From assembly GCA_027924585.1 (NCBI GenBank), contig BSBM01001138.1:7426001-7490000 (forward strand): 64,000 nt of DNA. Direction: 5' to 3'. The position numbers and the translations under genes are program-made. The stretch's first letter is position 1; every line of letters starts with the position of its first letter. This DNA is from Larix kaempferi. Its lineage: Eukaryota; Streptophyta; Pinopsida; Pinales; Pinaceae. This document shows positions 23,001 through 34,380 of this stretch, piece after piece. Under the pieces are notes generated by a model. The model searched no databases. It was not told the origin of the DNA and saw nothing but the letters and a program-made list of their open reading frames with translations.

Positions 23001-24125
23001 GAAATGACCATTATCTACTGGAATTGTTCCAGCTCCTACAACACTTAGAGATATATCATCACCAATAAATATTTGTTTGGTGTTACATTCATGCATAATA
23101 GAAAAGATGGCTTGATCCTTAGCCATATGATAAGATGTTCCAGAATCAATCAACCATTCATTTGAAGTAGAAGAAGAAGATGCATTATAAGAATAATCAG
23201 AAGCACAAAGTGCATGTCCATGAGAGGTAGATTCTGAAGACAAATATGGGTTGATGTGGTGCTTCTTCATTGCTACTTCCAAGGCTGCCATCTTCTTGAA
23301 ACACTTAGATTCACCATGATTATCTTTCCCACATTAGTTGCAATGACGCTTAGTCTTCTTGCCTTTTGGCTTGGATCCTTTGTCGTTTTTTAAAGAAGGA
23401 GCTGACTAAGAGGGTTTGGGACCCTTATTTGACTTATTATTGCAAAATTTTTGTTTCTTGGGAGGCTTGGACTTTTCTTTCTGTTGGGACAATAAGGCTT
23501 TCCTAGATGTATCTGCATTGTTAATTATTCCAAGATGGATGAGCTTATCTTTCTCTCTAATCAAGGAATCACAAAAGGATTCAAGACTAGGCTCTTGATA
23601 GCTAGCTGCATTCAAGGATTCTTTCATGGAGTAAAATGTAGATACAAAAACAGAATATGCAGGTCCAAGTTTGGAAATAATATGATAAATGCATTGTTTG
23701 TCTTCCCTCTTAATCTTGCATTCTTCATATAAGAGCTTAAGAGTTTTGTACTTAGATAAATAATCTTGTATGCATGAAAAATCACTTGGATTTAAAGAAA
23801 TCAACTCATTTTCGAGTTGTTGACCTCGAATTTCATTGTGTTTAACAAACATAGATTCCAACGATTCCAACTTTTCCAAAGCAGCATCAGGTTCATCAAT
23901 TCCAGAAATGTGGAATCACAAATCAGTAGAGATTGACATCCCAATCAATCCACGAGCTTCGTCACATCTATTTGCCCATTTGATTTTCTTATCATCATCA
24001 GTGGGTTCTGTTTCTTTCCTTAGGGTAATTCTGAAAATTCCTTTACTTTGTAGAACATCCTCCATACGAGATTTCCATGAGAAATAATTGGAACTAGTAA
24101 GTATAATATTACAAGGGGTGACCAT
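20062..24125 (-). pseudogene. Copia Gag-Pol polyprotein, 8 stops and 1 frameshift
   Basis: Read from 24125, one frame continues to about 20540. Gag starts MVTPCNIILTSSNYFSWKSR. The zinc knuckle near 23330 reads C-N-stop-C-G-K-D-N-H...C. Protease has DSGTSYHM. Integrase has an HHCC-type finger (H..R.GH, C..C) and the DDE residues in HSDLCGP, RSDNGGEY and GVVEWKN. RT has AFLHGDLQEEIYM and YLDD. RNase H (DSDDRKSTAGY, SSAETEY) is read after a frameshift in the G-run near 20540. The C-terminus has DDQVTDIFTKSL. Stops lie at 23916, 23406, 23334, 22866, 21633, 21456, 20601 and 20293. Catalytic motifs survive, but no full polyprotein can be made. Integrase lying before RT defines Ty1/copia. Confidence 0.95.
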
Positions 24126-25259
24126 ATTTGTAAATTAATGGCTGTAAAAGCAGAAACCAATAGTCTGGATGTGAAGAGCTCGAAAAAATAGGTGGTTTTA
24201 AAAAAATGGCATTGAAAACTGACTCCGTATGATGAAGTTATGCTTGATCAAAGAAAATGTTGAAGATGTCCCCAATAGTGACATGGCAGATAGAAAATGA
24301 CCAGCTAAAAAAAAAGACCCCCCTTTTCCCAAGATGAACTTTTGACAATCACTTTATAAGAAAGTTGCTTTAAGTGAATCACTTTTGTAAAATAAGTGAT
24401 TTCACTTTTACAATGATGTTACTTTAAATAGTGCAACAATAAAAAATGAACTTAAGTGACTCACTTTTTATTTTTATTTTTTATTATTTAAGTGAGATGC
24501 ACTTTTACAATAAAGTAACTTGAAAATAGAAATTGCATGCACTTTTTATTTTAAAAGTAACTTCCTAAGACTTGAACTCAAGACCTATTAAGGAATAAAG
24601 CAACTTTGAACCAAATGAGCTAGCTTAAAAGGTATGTACAATATGGGAAGGAGGAAGGAGTTTTTTTTTTTAATACTCTTCTTGCTCGGTTTCCGTACTT
24701 TCCTTTTTTTTTTTGTTGCAAATCACACCATAAACCAAAACAAAAAAACTTTTCCACGCTGGTGGGGTTCGATCTCGTTAGCTTGCCCTGAAAGTCTATG
24801 TTTTCTCTCTATTTCTGATTTGCGGAGATCGCATAAGGTGCACGGCAAAGAGAATATGTAGTCGAGAAAAACCCTTTCCCTTTCTATTTTTGATTCGCCG
24901 AGATTACACAAGGTGCATGGAAAAGAGCATACGTAGATAAGGAAAGCAACAATCCGAAGCTAAAAAAATCTGATAATAAAAACTGATAAAATATGAGATA
25001 TATTTATTTTAAACAGAAATAAAAAAACGTCACTGTAACATTATACTTTCAGATCTGATGAAATACGTGTTTCTGAAGCAACCAGGAACCGTTTTCGATC
25101 AAACGAAAACTATTTTCCAATGGAAACGGAGCTCTGGACGCAATGGAACACCTCCCACATCCCAGAAATGCATGGAAATATAAAAAACAGAAACCCTTTC
25201 AAGTTTCAACAACAACAGTTCAAGATCTAAATCATAACCAGAAGCGGCTCTTCATAAAA
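24126..25259 (-). other. Copia untranslated leader
   Basis: About 1.1 kb between the PBS and the Gag start without a supported frame. It is AT-rich with T-runs near 24660 and 24710, and with repeated AGTGA(A/T)TCACTTTT-like blocks at 24350-24520. Unusually long for a copia leader, but nothing in it marks a separate insertion. Confidence 0.6.
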
Positions 25260-25271
25260 GCTCTGATACCA
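25260..25271 (-). other. Copia primer-binding site
   Basis: GCTCTGATACCA on the plus strand is TGGTATCAGAGC on the coding strand, the classic initiator-tRNA-Met PBS. It lies with no gap next to the 5' LTR at 25272. Confidence 0.95.
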
Positions 25272-25729
25272 TGTTCGGGTACACAGGGTACTCTCAAAAG
25301 ACCGAACACCTAGAGAAACCACTTCACACAAACAGATCACAGATCGATATACCAATGTTTTGACGTGGTTTAAACCCTCGAGAGGGAAACACTCCACGGC
25401 CCCGGCCAAATAGCTTCTACGGAGCAATTTATTATGCAAAGAAAGAAAGTTACAAATGAGCTTCTCATAATCAATAAACTAGACAATGACCCTCCATTCT
25501 CTTTAAATAGAGATCATAGACCAATCGGGTGCTAAGCCATAGATCAAGGTTAGGTATGATCTAAGAGAAGTTGAGCTGTCAGATCACTCTATGTCTAGAA
25601 CATATCGTGACAATCGGATTAAATATTTACATATGCATATTAATGCATACTAAAGAAACACACTTTTCCTAACAGATATATTACACAAGTTGATCTTAAC
25701 CAAATCCTAAGTGTCTAAATCTCCTAACA
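25272..25729 (-). repeat. Copia 5' LTR (right copy)
   Basis: Starts TGTTCGGGTACACAGGG and ends ...ATCTCCTAACA on the plus strand. Paired with 19508-19955. It would carry the element's promoter; a TATA-like stretch was not assigned. Confidence 0.95.
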
Positions 25730-25734
25730 CTTCA
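25730..25734. repeat. Target-site duplication CTTCA, right
   Basis: Exact copy of 19503-19507. Confidence 0.95.
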
Positions 25735-26425
25735 TACATTTGGCTTGTATGGTTTATATCTTTTCAAAGAAATTTATTATTTGAAACATTGTGTTTTTTA
25801 GGAAAATCATGCCTCTTCATAAAAAATATTGTATCCTTATAATGGCATCGACTCATCATTGATCTTCATAGTCTTTCAATATTGTTTTAATTAGTAAGGA
25901 ATTACTATTTTGTAGAGTTAACCAATTTTGGAAATTCTCCAAAGTTGGCAATTTGGCCAAATTGTTCCCCAAATATACCATTGGGAAACGTCTCTTCAAC
26001 AGAGTGGACGTCGAACCGACGGTCAACTAATATTTATAAATATTTCTCATCCGATCCTTTTAATTAACCCTCGAGCATCTCTCAACAACGAAATGATTGA
26101 AATCAGTTGGATCTTCGTCAATCCACATCGATGGTGGACTTCAACATGCGCTTAGCTAGATTTCATATATAATTTGCATCACATCCTAAGCTTTAAATGC
26201 TGCACAACTTAACCCAGCGAAATTTTCCTGTACCATTGTATCTCCCCATCCAAGATCGACAGTGGGCTTGAAAAGTTTATGAGCCCAATTATGAATCCTA
26301 GTCGTCAATCTGTCCCATCAATTAAATCAAAGGTCGGTCAGGGTAAGGTCTACTAGTTCTCGAGTAACGCCTTTGATTGGTAATGTCATATAACACTCTT
26401 TCAAGTACTTTGATCTTTAACTTCG
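25735..26425. other. Spacer, nothing identified
   Basis: It should continue the remnant that the copia element interrupted, but no copia coding motif was recognised here. No tandem repeat seen. Confidence 0.4.
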
Positions 26426-27085
26426 ATGGTTGTGGAAATTTCTTCCGATCCGTGTTTTGTTTTTTTTGTTCATTTTTGCTCGTTTAAATCAGATTTTCCC
26501 CTGTTCCCTCGTGTTTGCCAAGAAATGTTGTCTAACTTAGCTCCGTCTTCGACTGTTTCTCCCTCCATTGGCCCTCCTCAGCATCTGGTTGTTAAAGTCG
26601 GAGAAAAGGGCAGTCTCAGGATCCGCCCAATGCTCTGCTTAGTAGTTGGGAGCTCATGTACGGGAAGCTTTGTTACAGCAGTTCTTCAGGCCTATCTCCT
26701 TGTTTTATAATAGCGGAAGGTAGAAGTCATGGAAGGACCAACATCACCGATGCAAACAGCCGTAGAGTGGAGAAGTTAGAAAAGGAGATAACAGAGCTTC
26801 AATAGCATCTGGACCTGAAATGCGACAAAGAGGACTTGGAGTCCTTGAAGAAGACAATCGAGGATACGATTCAGCGCAAGCTCGAAGATAACAAAAACAA
26901 AATGATCGAACAGATGTGAGCGCTCTTTCTTCAACGCGACGAAGCCATTCAAGCTCAAGCTTTCCAGAGTTCAAGATGACCCCCAGAGGAGCCCAATGAC
27001 TTCGGTAGGTTCTGGACAGTCCACCCCAGCTGCCGGAACTCCAAGGGAAATATCATCAGGGGTCAAATCAATGGAGATTGACTAG
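26426..27085 (+). pseudogene. Broken coiled-coil ORF, element-like
   Basis: A 94-codon frame (26426-26710) contains MLSNLAPSSTVSPSIGPPQH. A second plus frame follows with in-frame stops, reading RRVEKLEKEITELQ, then KCDKEDLESLKKTIEDTIQRK and KMIEQM: a clear heptad coiled coil. A Ser/Gly/Pro tail (SVGSGQSTPAAGTP) ends near 27081. The layout, coiled coil then low-complexity tail then T-rich 3' sequence, is like a small Gag or ORF1 of a retroelement, but no RT or terminal repeats are attached. Minus-strand frames over the same bases look like shadows. Family unknown. Confidence 0.35.
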
Positions 27086-27293
27086 TGAGGGAACCATGTG
27101 GCCCACCCACCACGGTCTCTTGTTATTTTCATGACAACTTTAATATTTTCGGTTTACTTTTCTGTTTTTAGATTTTTCTTTTTTGTTAGTTTAGGGGAGG
27201 GCTTTTGGCCTATTTTCCAAGGCCCTTCTGTTCAGTTTGTATCAGAAGATATTTTGAAGGGTTGTACTTTTGGTTCTCTGTATTTGGAAAGGA

Positions 27294-27460
27294 TTTAAAC
27301 TTTACGTTTTGAAGAATTTAACTCTATATTTGGAAATGATTTAAACTTTATGTTTTGAAGAATTTAACTCTGTATTTGAAAGAATTTAAACTTTACGTTT
27401 TGATGAATTTAAATTGGGTATTTTGGAAGAATTTAAACTTTACGTTTTGAAAAATTTAAA
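27294..27460 (+). repeat. ~47-bp degenerate tandem repeat
   Basis: Units built on TTTAAACTTTACGTTTTGAA followed by (G/A)AATTTAAC recur about 3.5 times, the first at ~27294 and 27341, with small length changes. It lies in the AT-rich 3' region after the coiled-coil relic. Confidence 0.8.
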
Positions 27461-27479
27461 CTCTGTGTTGATGTCCGGA

Positions 27480-28050
27480 TCCCTACTATTTGAATAAAAT
27501 ATATGCAGATTTTTGAATATTAATTTTAATAATTTTCTTAATTCTTTGTTCTCTAAATTCTTAACCTCTCTTATTTATCGATTATGTCTCAATTTAGACA
27601 AAGTTTTGAGCTTCTTTTGGATGATAGTTTAAATAACGGAAAACAAAAAATCCAGGCCATAAATTCAACATAGTGATTACTTACCAGCGAAAAACTCTAG
27701 GAGATACATTAATGAACTTGATAAATTACATTAAAGATACCGGCAACAAGAATTACATTATTTCGTTTTTCAGATTGAGTGAGGAACCGTATTTTTCTTG
27801 GAAGTGCATTTTAGCTATTTTGTATAGGTTTGCAAATGGAGTAGTGTTGATTTTCCAAGTAAATTTTTTAAATTATCTTAATTTACTTTGCATAATATAC
27901 ATGGATATCTAAATATGCCTTAATTTTTAAGTTTGAAAACAATAATTTTTAATAAAACATTATCAATAGGATTATTATAAAAAGGGTATTATTGAAGGTC
28001 ATGTATTTCTTGGTTTTTCTCTCGTTGTTTCTTCTCTTGCATTAGATTTA
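27480..28050. other. AT-rich spacer, nothing identified
   Basis: A 79-codon plus frame (27673-27912) is open but hydrophobic, with no recognisable domain and high AT content. I do not treat it as a gene. Confidence 0.4.
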
Positions 28051-28149
28051 CTATAACTTAAATCCATAGATTTATATTGAAATGGTACCTTTAATAGCCA
28101 TAATATTCTTTTAAAAAATAGCTAAACTAATTGTAAAAATAAAATATGC

Positions 28150-28178
28150 CACGTGTCACAGTCTGAGCGTTCCACGTG
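28150..28178. promoter_or_regulatory. Paired CACGTG motifs, 23 bp apart
   Basis: CACGTG at 28150-28155 and again at 28173-28178. Block 2 keeps both at the same spacing (36591 and 36614). Block 3 keeps the first (42002) but has CATCTG at the second. CACGTG is the plant G-box core bound by bZIP/bHLH factors. Function here is inference from the motif alone. Confidence 0.4.
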
Positions 28179-28333
28179 TTACCCTGAGAAGCTAGATATC
28201 AACATTTTAACAACAAAATTTATAGAAGTTTTCCTACAAAGAGTTTGGTGGCAAGTGGAAATTTTGTTAGAGAAAGAGAGGTTTCTCTTTTTCCAGGTTG
28301 TTCTATTTCGGGGTGTTGGAAGTAGATGCTGAG

Positions 28334-28357
28334 GAGAAAGAGCGACCGCTCTTTCTC
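28334..28357. other. Perfect 11-bp stem hairpin
   Basis: GAGAAAGAGCG (28334-28344), a 2-base loop, then CGCTCTTTCTC (28347-28357). The stem is degraded in the matching parts of blocks 2 and 3, which also carry ~135 extra bases next to it. Confidence 0.8.
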
Positions 28358-29879
28358 GAAGTTCTATTTTTACAATTCCCTCATAAATGAAGGGGTGGCT
28401 GAACCTTCTTCTTCCCAATATTATTTTCATTATAGTTCGAGACTGCAATAAGGGTCGGTCGATCCTTCTTGTGTTCTCCATTCTGGTTATCATTGAATTG
28501 CTATATAAATGTTTTCACAATTATCCACAAAACGAAGGGGTGTCCGATCCTTCTTGTCGGAAAATGGAAGTCGGAACGAACAATTTGTATATGTTATAAC
28601 TTAGCTGATGTACAGTCCCTACTATTTACTGCGGAAGTCAGAAGTCGGGAATTGTCGGCCTAGGATTCAAAGATCAAATAGTTTTACATTTAGCTCGTAA
28701 ATGAAGGGTCGGCCAACCCTTCTTGTGCTCACTATTCTTGCATTGTTCACCATTTTAGATATAGATGAATTGACGTATTAGCCTTCGTAGGTTGAATATT
28801 TTTACAATTCCCTCATAAATGAAGGGGAGGCCGGCCCTTCTTCTGCCCAGTATTCTATTCATAATAGTTCTAGAATGCAAGAAGGGTCGATCGATCCTTC
28901 TTTCTTTCGCCATTTTGGATATAGGTGAACTGCTGGATATATTTATTCACAATTATCTACTAAATGAAGGGGCAGCCGATCCTTCTCGTTGGAAAATGGA
29001 AGTCGGGACAAACATTTTTATATGTTATAAATTAGATGATGTCTGGGTCCCTACTATTTACAACGGAAGTCAGAAGTCGGGAATTGTCGACATAACCTTT
29101 GTAGATTAAATATTTTTACATTTATCTCATAAATGAAGGGTTGGACAACCCTTGTTTTGCTCAGTATTCTTCCCGTGTTCACCATTTCGGATATACATGA
29201 ATTGACGGCCTAACATTCGTAGGTTGAATATTTTTAAAATTCCCTCATAAATGAACGGGTGGGAGATGCTTCTTCTGCCCAATATTCTTTTTGTAATCTT
29301 TCTAGACTGCAAGAAGGGTCGGTCGATCCTTCTTGTGTTTTCCCTGCTGGATATAGGTGTTGAGTATTCTTCCAGTGTTCACCATTTTGGATATAAATGA
29401 GTTGACGGTCTAGCCTTAGTAGGTTTAATAATTTTACAAATCCGTCATAAATGAAGGGGTAACCAACCCTTCTTTTGCCCAGTATTCTTTTTGTAATAGT
29501 TCTTGATTGTAAGAAGGGTCGGTCGATCCTTCTTGCGTTCTCCATTTTGGGTATAGGGAATTGCTGCATAAACGTGTTCACAATAATCCACTAAATGAAG
29601 GTGCAACCGATCCTTCTTGTCCGGAATCAAAAGTCAGGACAAACATTTTTTATATGTTAGAAGTTAGCGTATGCCCGGACCCCTACTATTAATAAAATGG
29701 GAGCCCCAGTTGCTAATTTGTGGAGGTAATATCCAATTCTTTCATCTTGATTATGGGGTTGATTGATTGATGTCTTCATTCTCACTTTTCCATGCTTTGG
29801 ATCCAATAAAATTTGCTGAATCACTATAGTTTTTCTGCATTTTTTGAGTTGTGGAATAACTATAGTTCATTTTTTTTAG

Positions 29880-30770
29880 TTTTAAAAATTTTCCTTCCGC
29901 ATTTCCGCAACCCGCAATGTGGATTGTGGAAATAAAATTTTTTAATGTTTTGAATTCCTTCTTTCCGCAATTCCACAATCCTTCTTCCCCCAATTCCGCA
30001 ATCCATGGAAGTCGGAAAGTGTTTAGTCAACAAATCACATTTTCGGTTCTGCACTTCCGCATTCCGCAATTCTGATTGCGGAAATCAGAAACCCAACTAA
30101 AAATGAAATTTTCAAAGGTATTTGGCACAACCTATGCACTTGGACAACCCCAAGTGCTGCTTAATAAGGAATTTCTGGGCTCTTTTGTAGGCACAATAGA
30201 TCCCATTTTTATTATTAACACGGGAGCCCCATTTATTTTTTATGAAGGTAATTTCTTATTTCCCTTCTCTTGTTTCTGGGGTGTCTTGATTGTTGTCTTT
30301 ATTTTCATATCTTTTCATGCTTTGGACTTAATAAAATTTTCTTTAAAAATCTTATTTTTATGCATTTTGTGAATTGCGGAATACTTAGTTTTTCTTTGAA
30401 ACATGTCATTTCAGCAATCCAAAATTTTTTCTTGTTTCAAAATTTTCCTTTTCCGCAACCCGCAAAGCAGATTGTGGATGTCAGAAAGCATCTGTTGAAA
30501 TAAATCGAATTTTTGGTTTCGCATTTCCTCAACCCACAAATTGTGGATTGTGGAATGGAAAAAGTGTTTGGTAAATAAAAAATGCATTTATGTTTATGCA
30601 TTTATGCATCCGACAATGTGGATTGTGGAAATCAAAAACTAAAATAAACAAATTGAAACTGCAATCCCAGAACCCGCAAGCCGCAATGTGGATTGCGGAA
30701 AGGTCCATTTTTTTCAAAATTTTCCCTGCTCTATGCTCCCACTTGAAGATTGTGGATTGCAGAAACAATA
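29880..30770. repeat. Cluster of TTCCGCAA/TTGCGGAA dyads
   Basis: About eight imperfect inverted repeats built on TTCCGCAA(C/T)CCGCAA and ATTG(T/C)GGAAA occur at irregular spacing. Examples are near 29895-29930, 29970-30020, 30045-30085, 30450-30485, 30520-30560, 30608-30640, 30668-30705 and 30750-30765. It is not a tandem array: spacer lengths differ. No gene overlaps it convincingly. The same core motif fills the leader of the gypsy element at 57.7-58.3 kb. Confidence 0.65.
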
Positions 30771-30869
30771 AATCACTTTGTTTATTGTAAAAAAATAAAC
30801 AAATAATCTGCGCTCCCACTTGGAATCCATGCTCTACAGATTATATGGATTTCTGAATTGTTCAGTGTT

Positions 30870-33828
30870 CAAGGTTGAATGGGCGCCCTTGTCCCATCAT
30901 GTGCTTACTACAGGGGAATCCTTCAACTGGACTCAAATTTTGTCAGTGGAATGAAAGGAAGCAATTGAAAAGTACTAGAAGACTGCCACCTCAAGGAATC
31001 CTACATTTTACTTCTCTGCATATGTTATGGATGTTTACTGCTCCACTTTCCCTTTCCCTGCCATGGGATGGAACTAGACATTAGATGCATCTATAGTCCA
31101 TATATATTGCTCTGCGCCGTGGGAGGATAATTTTATACCTCTCATATATGACATCTTTGACCACTTCAATGGCACAATTTATCAAATGATTTTCAAGGAG
31201 GATGCTCCTACCTTTTCAGATCAAGACAAGACTCTGATATCTACAATGGGAGATTGGTATGTGGGGGAATATTTCTTCTATATTAGGATTTGGGGCAACA
31301 ACACAACCCATTTACTGCCCAGGATAGTACCAAACAGGATGGTACTGGATGAAATATCTTTTCAGACACTAATTGATGGTGTTTTTCCGAATTTAACTGC
31401 AACTAAGAGGAAGGGGTGGCCCAAGTTCCCCCTTAATATTGGATCTTTGGTAATCTAGAATTAACCTCATGCAACCCTGTTTGGAAAGAAAATTACCACT
31501 CTGAAACCGGGAGAGGTTCCCAAGAGGATGCACAACCCAAAGTCCTTCTTGGATAACCATTTCACATTAGAGCCTATGAAAAGTGCCTTTGTTCATCAAA
31601 CTGTTCCTGAATATTCCATCTATCAAGGTGTTAATTCTTTTGCCGAAGTTTAGAACAGAACCACTTCCTTGGATGAGAAGCATTGCATCTTTGAATATCA
31701 GCAAGAGCTAAAGGCCAGAGTGTTGTAGTACAGGAAGATGGAACTATCTCTTCAAGAAATGGCTTAGAAAGAGTTAGTAGAAAAGGAGGCTCAGAAAGAG
31801 CAAGTTAGCACTCCTTTGATGCCAACTTACCAAACCAATGACAAAGGAAAATCACCTATTGAGGACACTCCCCAACCAAAGTGCTTGGATGCTCTCAATT
31901 ATATCATCAAGTCTGCTATAGAGATGAAGAAGGACTTGCACTGATGAGTTCAGTGGTTTAAAATCAAACTATTGCTGCCACCACTCTAGTAAAGAAACAA
32001 AAGATTGAAAGTTCTGCACCAAAGGTTACTATGCTTCACACTGAAGATAGTGACGAAGAAGATGAGTCACTTCCTTCCAGCTTCTCGTTCCCAATTGCTA
32101 TTGCTATCATCCTACCAGAATTTATTTCAGTCACTCAGAGCTCTTCTGATCCATTGGAAGATATAGTGATTGATGACCCTCTCACTGATATTCATTTCCG
32201 AGAGGTCACTATTGCTGCAGCTGTGACATCCTCCAAACCCCCATCCAGTTCCACTATTTCAACTTCCATCCCATCACCTGATATTACAGTTCCTTCATTT
32301 ACATCAATTGATCCATCTGTTACTCCTATTGAGACTTCCCAAGAGTCACCTGTGACTCCTATTTCTGTTACACCTTCACAAACTTCTGAAATTCAAGTCT
32401 CTACTGTACCTTCAGAGTCAGTTTTAATTTCAACTGCTATTTCATCTTTAGGTCTTGTCACCTCAACCACTAGTCCTATATCTTCACCACCAAATTCCAA
32501 TGCTGCAACACCATCTGTTTCCCTTCCTCAAATAACCATGTCAATCCCAACTCCTTTTGTCTCCCAGACTATGCCCTTGGTCACAACTACATATGTGTCA
32601 ACATCCTTTGTGGAAACAACACCATATTTTGGAGAAGATGCAGTGGTTTCCTTGGGGGAATATTTATGGAGTAGATTAGAGAAAGTTGTAGTAAATAAAG
32701 GCTCTAAAAGACCTAGGGAAGGGAATTTAGTGCAGGGAACTGTCCCAAATCAAGTTATTTGGAGGAGAACCTCAACTGATGTTCAACAAGAATCCCTTGA
32801 GACTATTGCAACCATGGGAGCATTTGCAGGAGAAACGATGACTATGTCACCTCGTTGAATAAGTAAATTGAGGTGAAGGAACAACAATTTTAGAAACTCA
32901 GGCAAGAGCAGATTCAGATCAACGAACAACATCAATCTCAACTTCAAGAGTTGAAAGATGGTCATGAGAATCAGCTTAAAGACCTACAAGCACAGAACAC
33001 AACTATCCAACAACAGCTGCAAGAAGCACATGTGTTTAATGTTGGATATGTTGAGAAGATGGTAGTTCTTGAGATGCAGTTGAAAGATTCACAGACCATG
33101 GAAGCTACCTCCTCTTTCTCCAAGTTTTCTAAAGAAGAATTCAAGGAACTTGCCTTGAAAATTCAAGATGATCACAATAATTTGCTACTGAATTATTTGA
33201 AAGGTTGGATGAGATTCGAGAGACCTACAATTCCTTTGAACGATATTTAGATATCTTGTATGATCATAATCAGAGGAGAAGTGAGGCTACCAAAGTTAAA
33301 GAATATGTGACTGATTGGCAGAGGTATATTAAAGATAAACCTGATGAGATACCCATCCTGGAAAAAATCAAACTTAGGAGAATCAAGGTTTGTTTGGATT
33401 CTTGAGAAAATGAATGTGAGTTGGTTGGCACCACTATTCAGGAAGCACAAAAGGTTTGTAGCAGAAGTTGGTTTGCATCTGAAAGCTTGTTAAATTTGTT
33501 GGAATTACCCATCTTGGACTAGATTAAGACTTCTCTTCCACCTAAGGTTATGATTGAACAGGTTGAAGAGAAATACTTGAATTCCAAGGAGCACATAGAG
33601 CAGCTAGATCAGATCGGTATACCTGATATTAAGGAACTCATTGAATCGCCTATAGCTTCACAAATGAAGGTTAATATTTTCCTACGTGAGTGGGAAAAGC
33701 TGAAGAAGAGGGAGCTCGAATATTTTACTTGCAAAGTGCAGTTAACACTTGACCATGCTCAATACCAGGATTTGGATGATTTGATGGATGTATTTTCCAA
33801 GTGGCAATATGCCCTTAGCAAATCTTAA
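30870..33828 (+). pseudogene. Large broken coiled-coil/STP-rich protein, unknown family
   Basis: Plus-strand frames form a ~1000-codon relic with several in-frame stops and at least two frame changes. An N-terminal globular part includes NPTFYFSAYVMDVYC, HIYCSAPWEDNFIPL and GDWYVGEYFFYIRIWG (31186-31458). Charged, coiled-coil-like remnants follow (31460-31930). Then comes a 275-codon frame (32031-32858), Ser/Thr/Pro-rich, with PYFGEDAVVSLGEYLW at its end. Next is a coiled coil (32951-33250, QLKDLQAQNTTIQQQLQ). The C-terminal frame (33550-33828) contains EKYLNSKEHIEQLDQIG and ends KWQYALSKS. No enzyme motif and no flanking LTRs were found. It resembles the kind of long ORF carried by some non-autonomous plant elements. 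That assignment is inference. Confidence 0.5.
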
Positions 33829-33839
33829 AATGATATTTT

Positions 33840-34380
33840 GTAATCCATATTTTTGTGGGCGATTTTACTTTTGTAATAATTTGTAATTATTATTTAAGGG
33901 GGCTTATATCTTATAGAAAGGGGGGTTAGAAACCACCAAAGGAGAACTCGTGATGCTCTATATTTTGGAGACTTGTAATTTCTTGCAATCTTAATAAATT
34001 CAGTCAGTTTCTCTTGACCCTGTTTTGTGATATTTGTCAAATGTCTTTGATAAGTTATGGTTTCCTAGTTAATCATTGAATAACTCTGTTTTTTATGTTG
34101 CATGCCTTTTAAGTACAAGAGATCCGTGTGCTTGATTTTTGACCACCCGATTTGTGTGTAAGCTATGTTTTGAATGAATGTCTTTATTTAATTCATATCA
34201 CTTACCTCTGCAATGATCAAAACAGACATCTGTAGTTTGATGCTAATTTGTAAATTTCCATATCAGTGAAAGGACAGTGTTATGTTTTAATCCTTTGAAT
34301 TAATAAAATAACTCATTTTTAATTGTATTGTTTTATTTTGAAGCAAGTGATATTAGATCTAATCCATATATTTATTAATT
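33840..34380. other. 3' spacer between two related ORF pieces
   Basis: T-rich non-coding sequence with no frame of note. It separates the relic ending at 33828 from the partial second copy at 34381. Confidence 0.4.

Larger units (their letters stand above)
19508..25729 (-). mobile_element. Full-length decayed Ty1/copia retrotransposon
   Basis: A 6222-bp element on the minus strand. LTRs of 448 bp (19508-19955) and 458 bp (25272-25729) share TGTT...AACA ends. Perfect 5-bp duplications CTTCA flank the element. A tRNA-Met-type PBS abuts the right LTR, and a purine tract (on the minus strand) abuts the left one. The single reading frame inside has Gag, protease, integrase, RT and RNase H in the copia order (integrase before RT). 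By my hand alignment the LTRs differ at roughly 38 positions plus one ~10-bp indel, about 91-92% identity, so the insertion is old. Eight in-frame stops and one frameshift make it non-autonomous. Confidence 0.97.
28050..29700 (+). repeat. R430 hairpin repeat family, block 1
   Basis: A unique 5' flank (AAATCCATAGATTTATATTGAAATGG...) shared with blocks 2 and 3 is followed by tandem units of 430-435 bp. The landmark CTCATAAATGAA(G/C)GGG occurs at 28378, 28812, 29242 and 29441, the last in a shortened unit. CCCTACTATTTAC recurs near 28617 and 29050. Each unit holds about four short inverted repeats of the form GAAGGG...CCCTTC. There is no coding capacity; the short ORFs here are shadows. Unlike blocks 2 and 3, it lacks ~135 bp around the TTTAGGAGTGGCGAA segment. 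Confidence 0.9.

Noticed and set aside
28050-29700. CRISPR-like regularly spaced repeats in R430 blocks
   Set aside because: Units are ~430 bp with diverged hairpins, not 25-40-bp identical repeats with unique spacers, and the DNA is eukaryotic.
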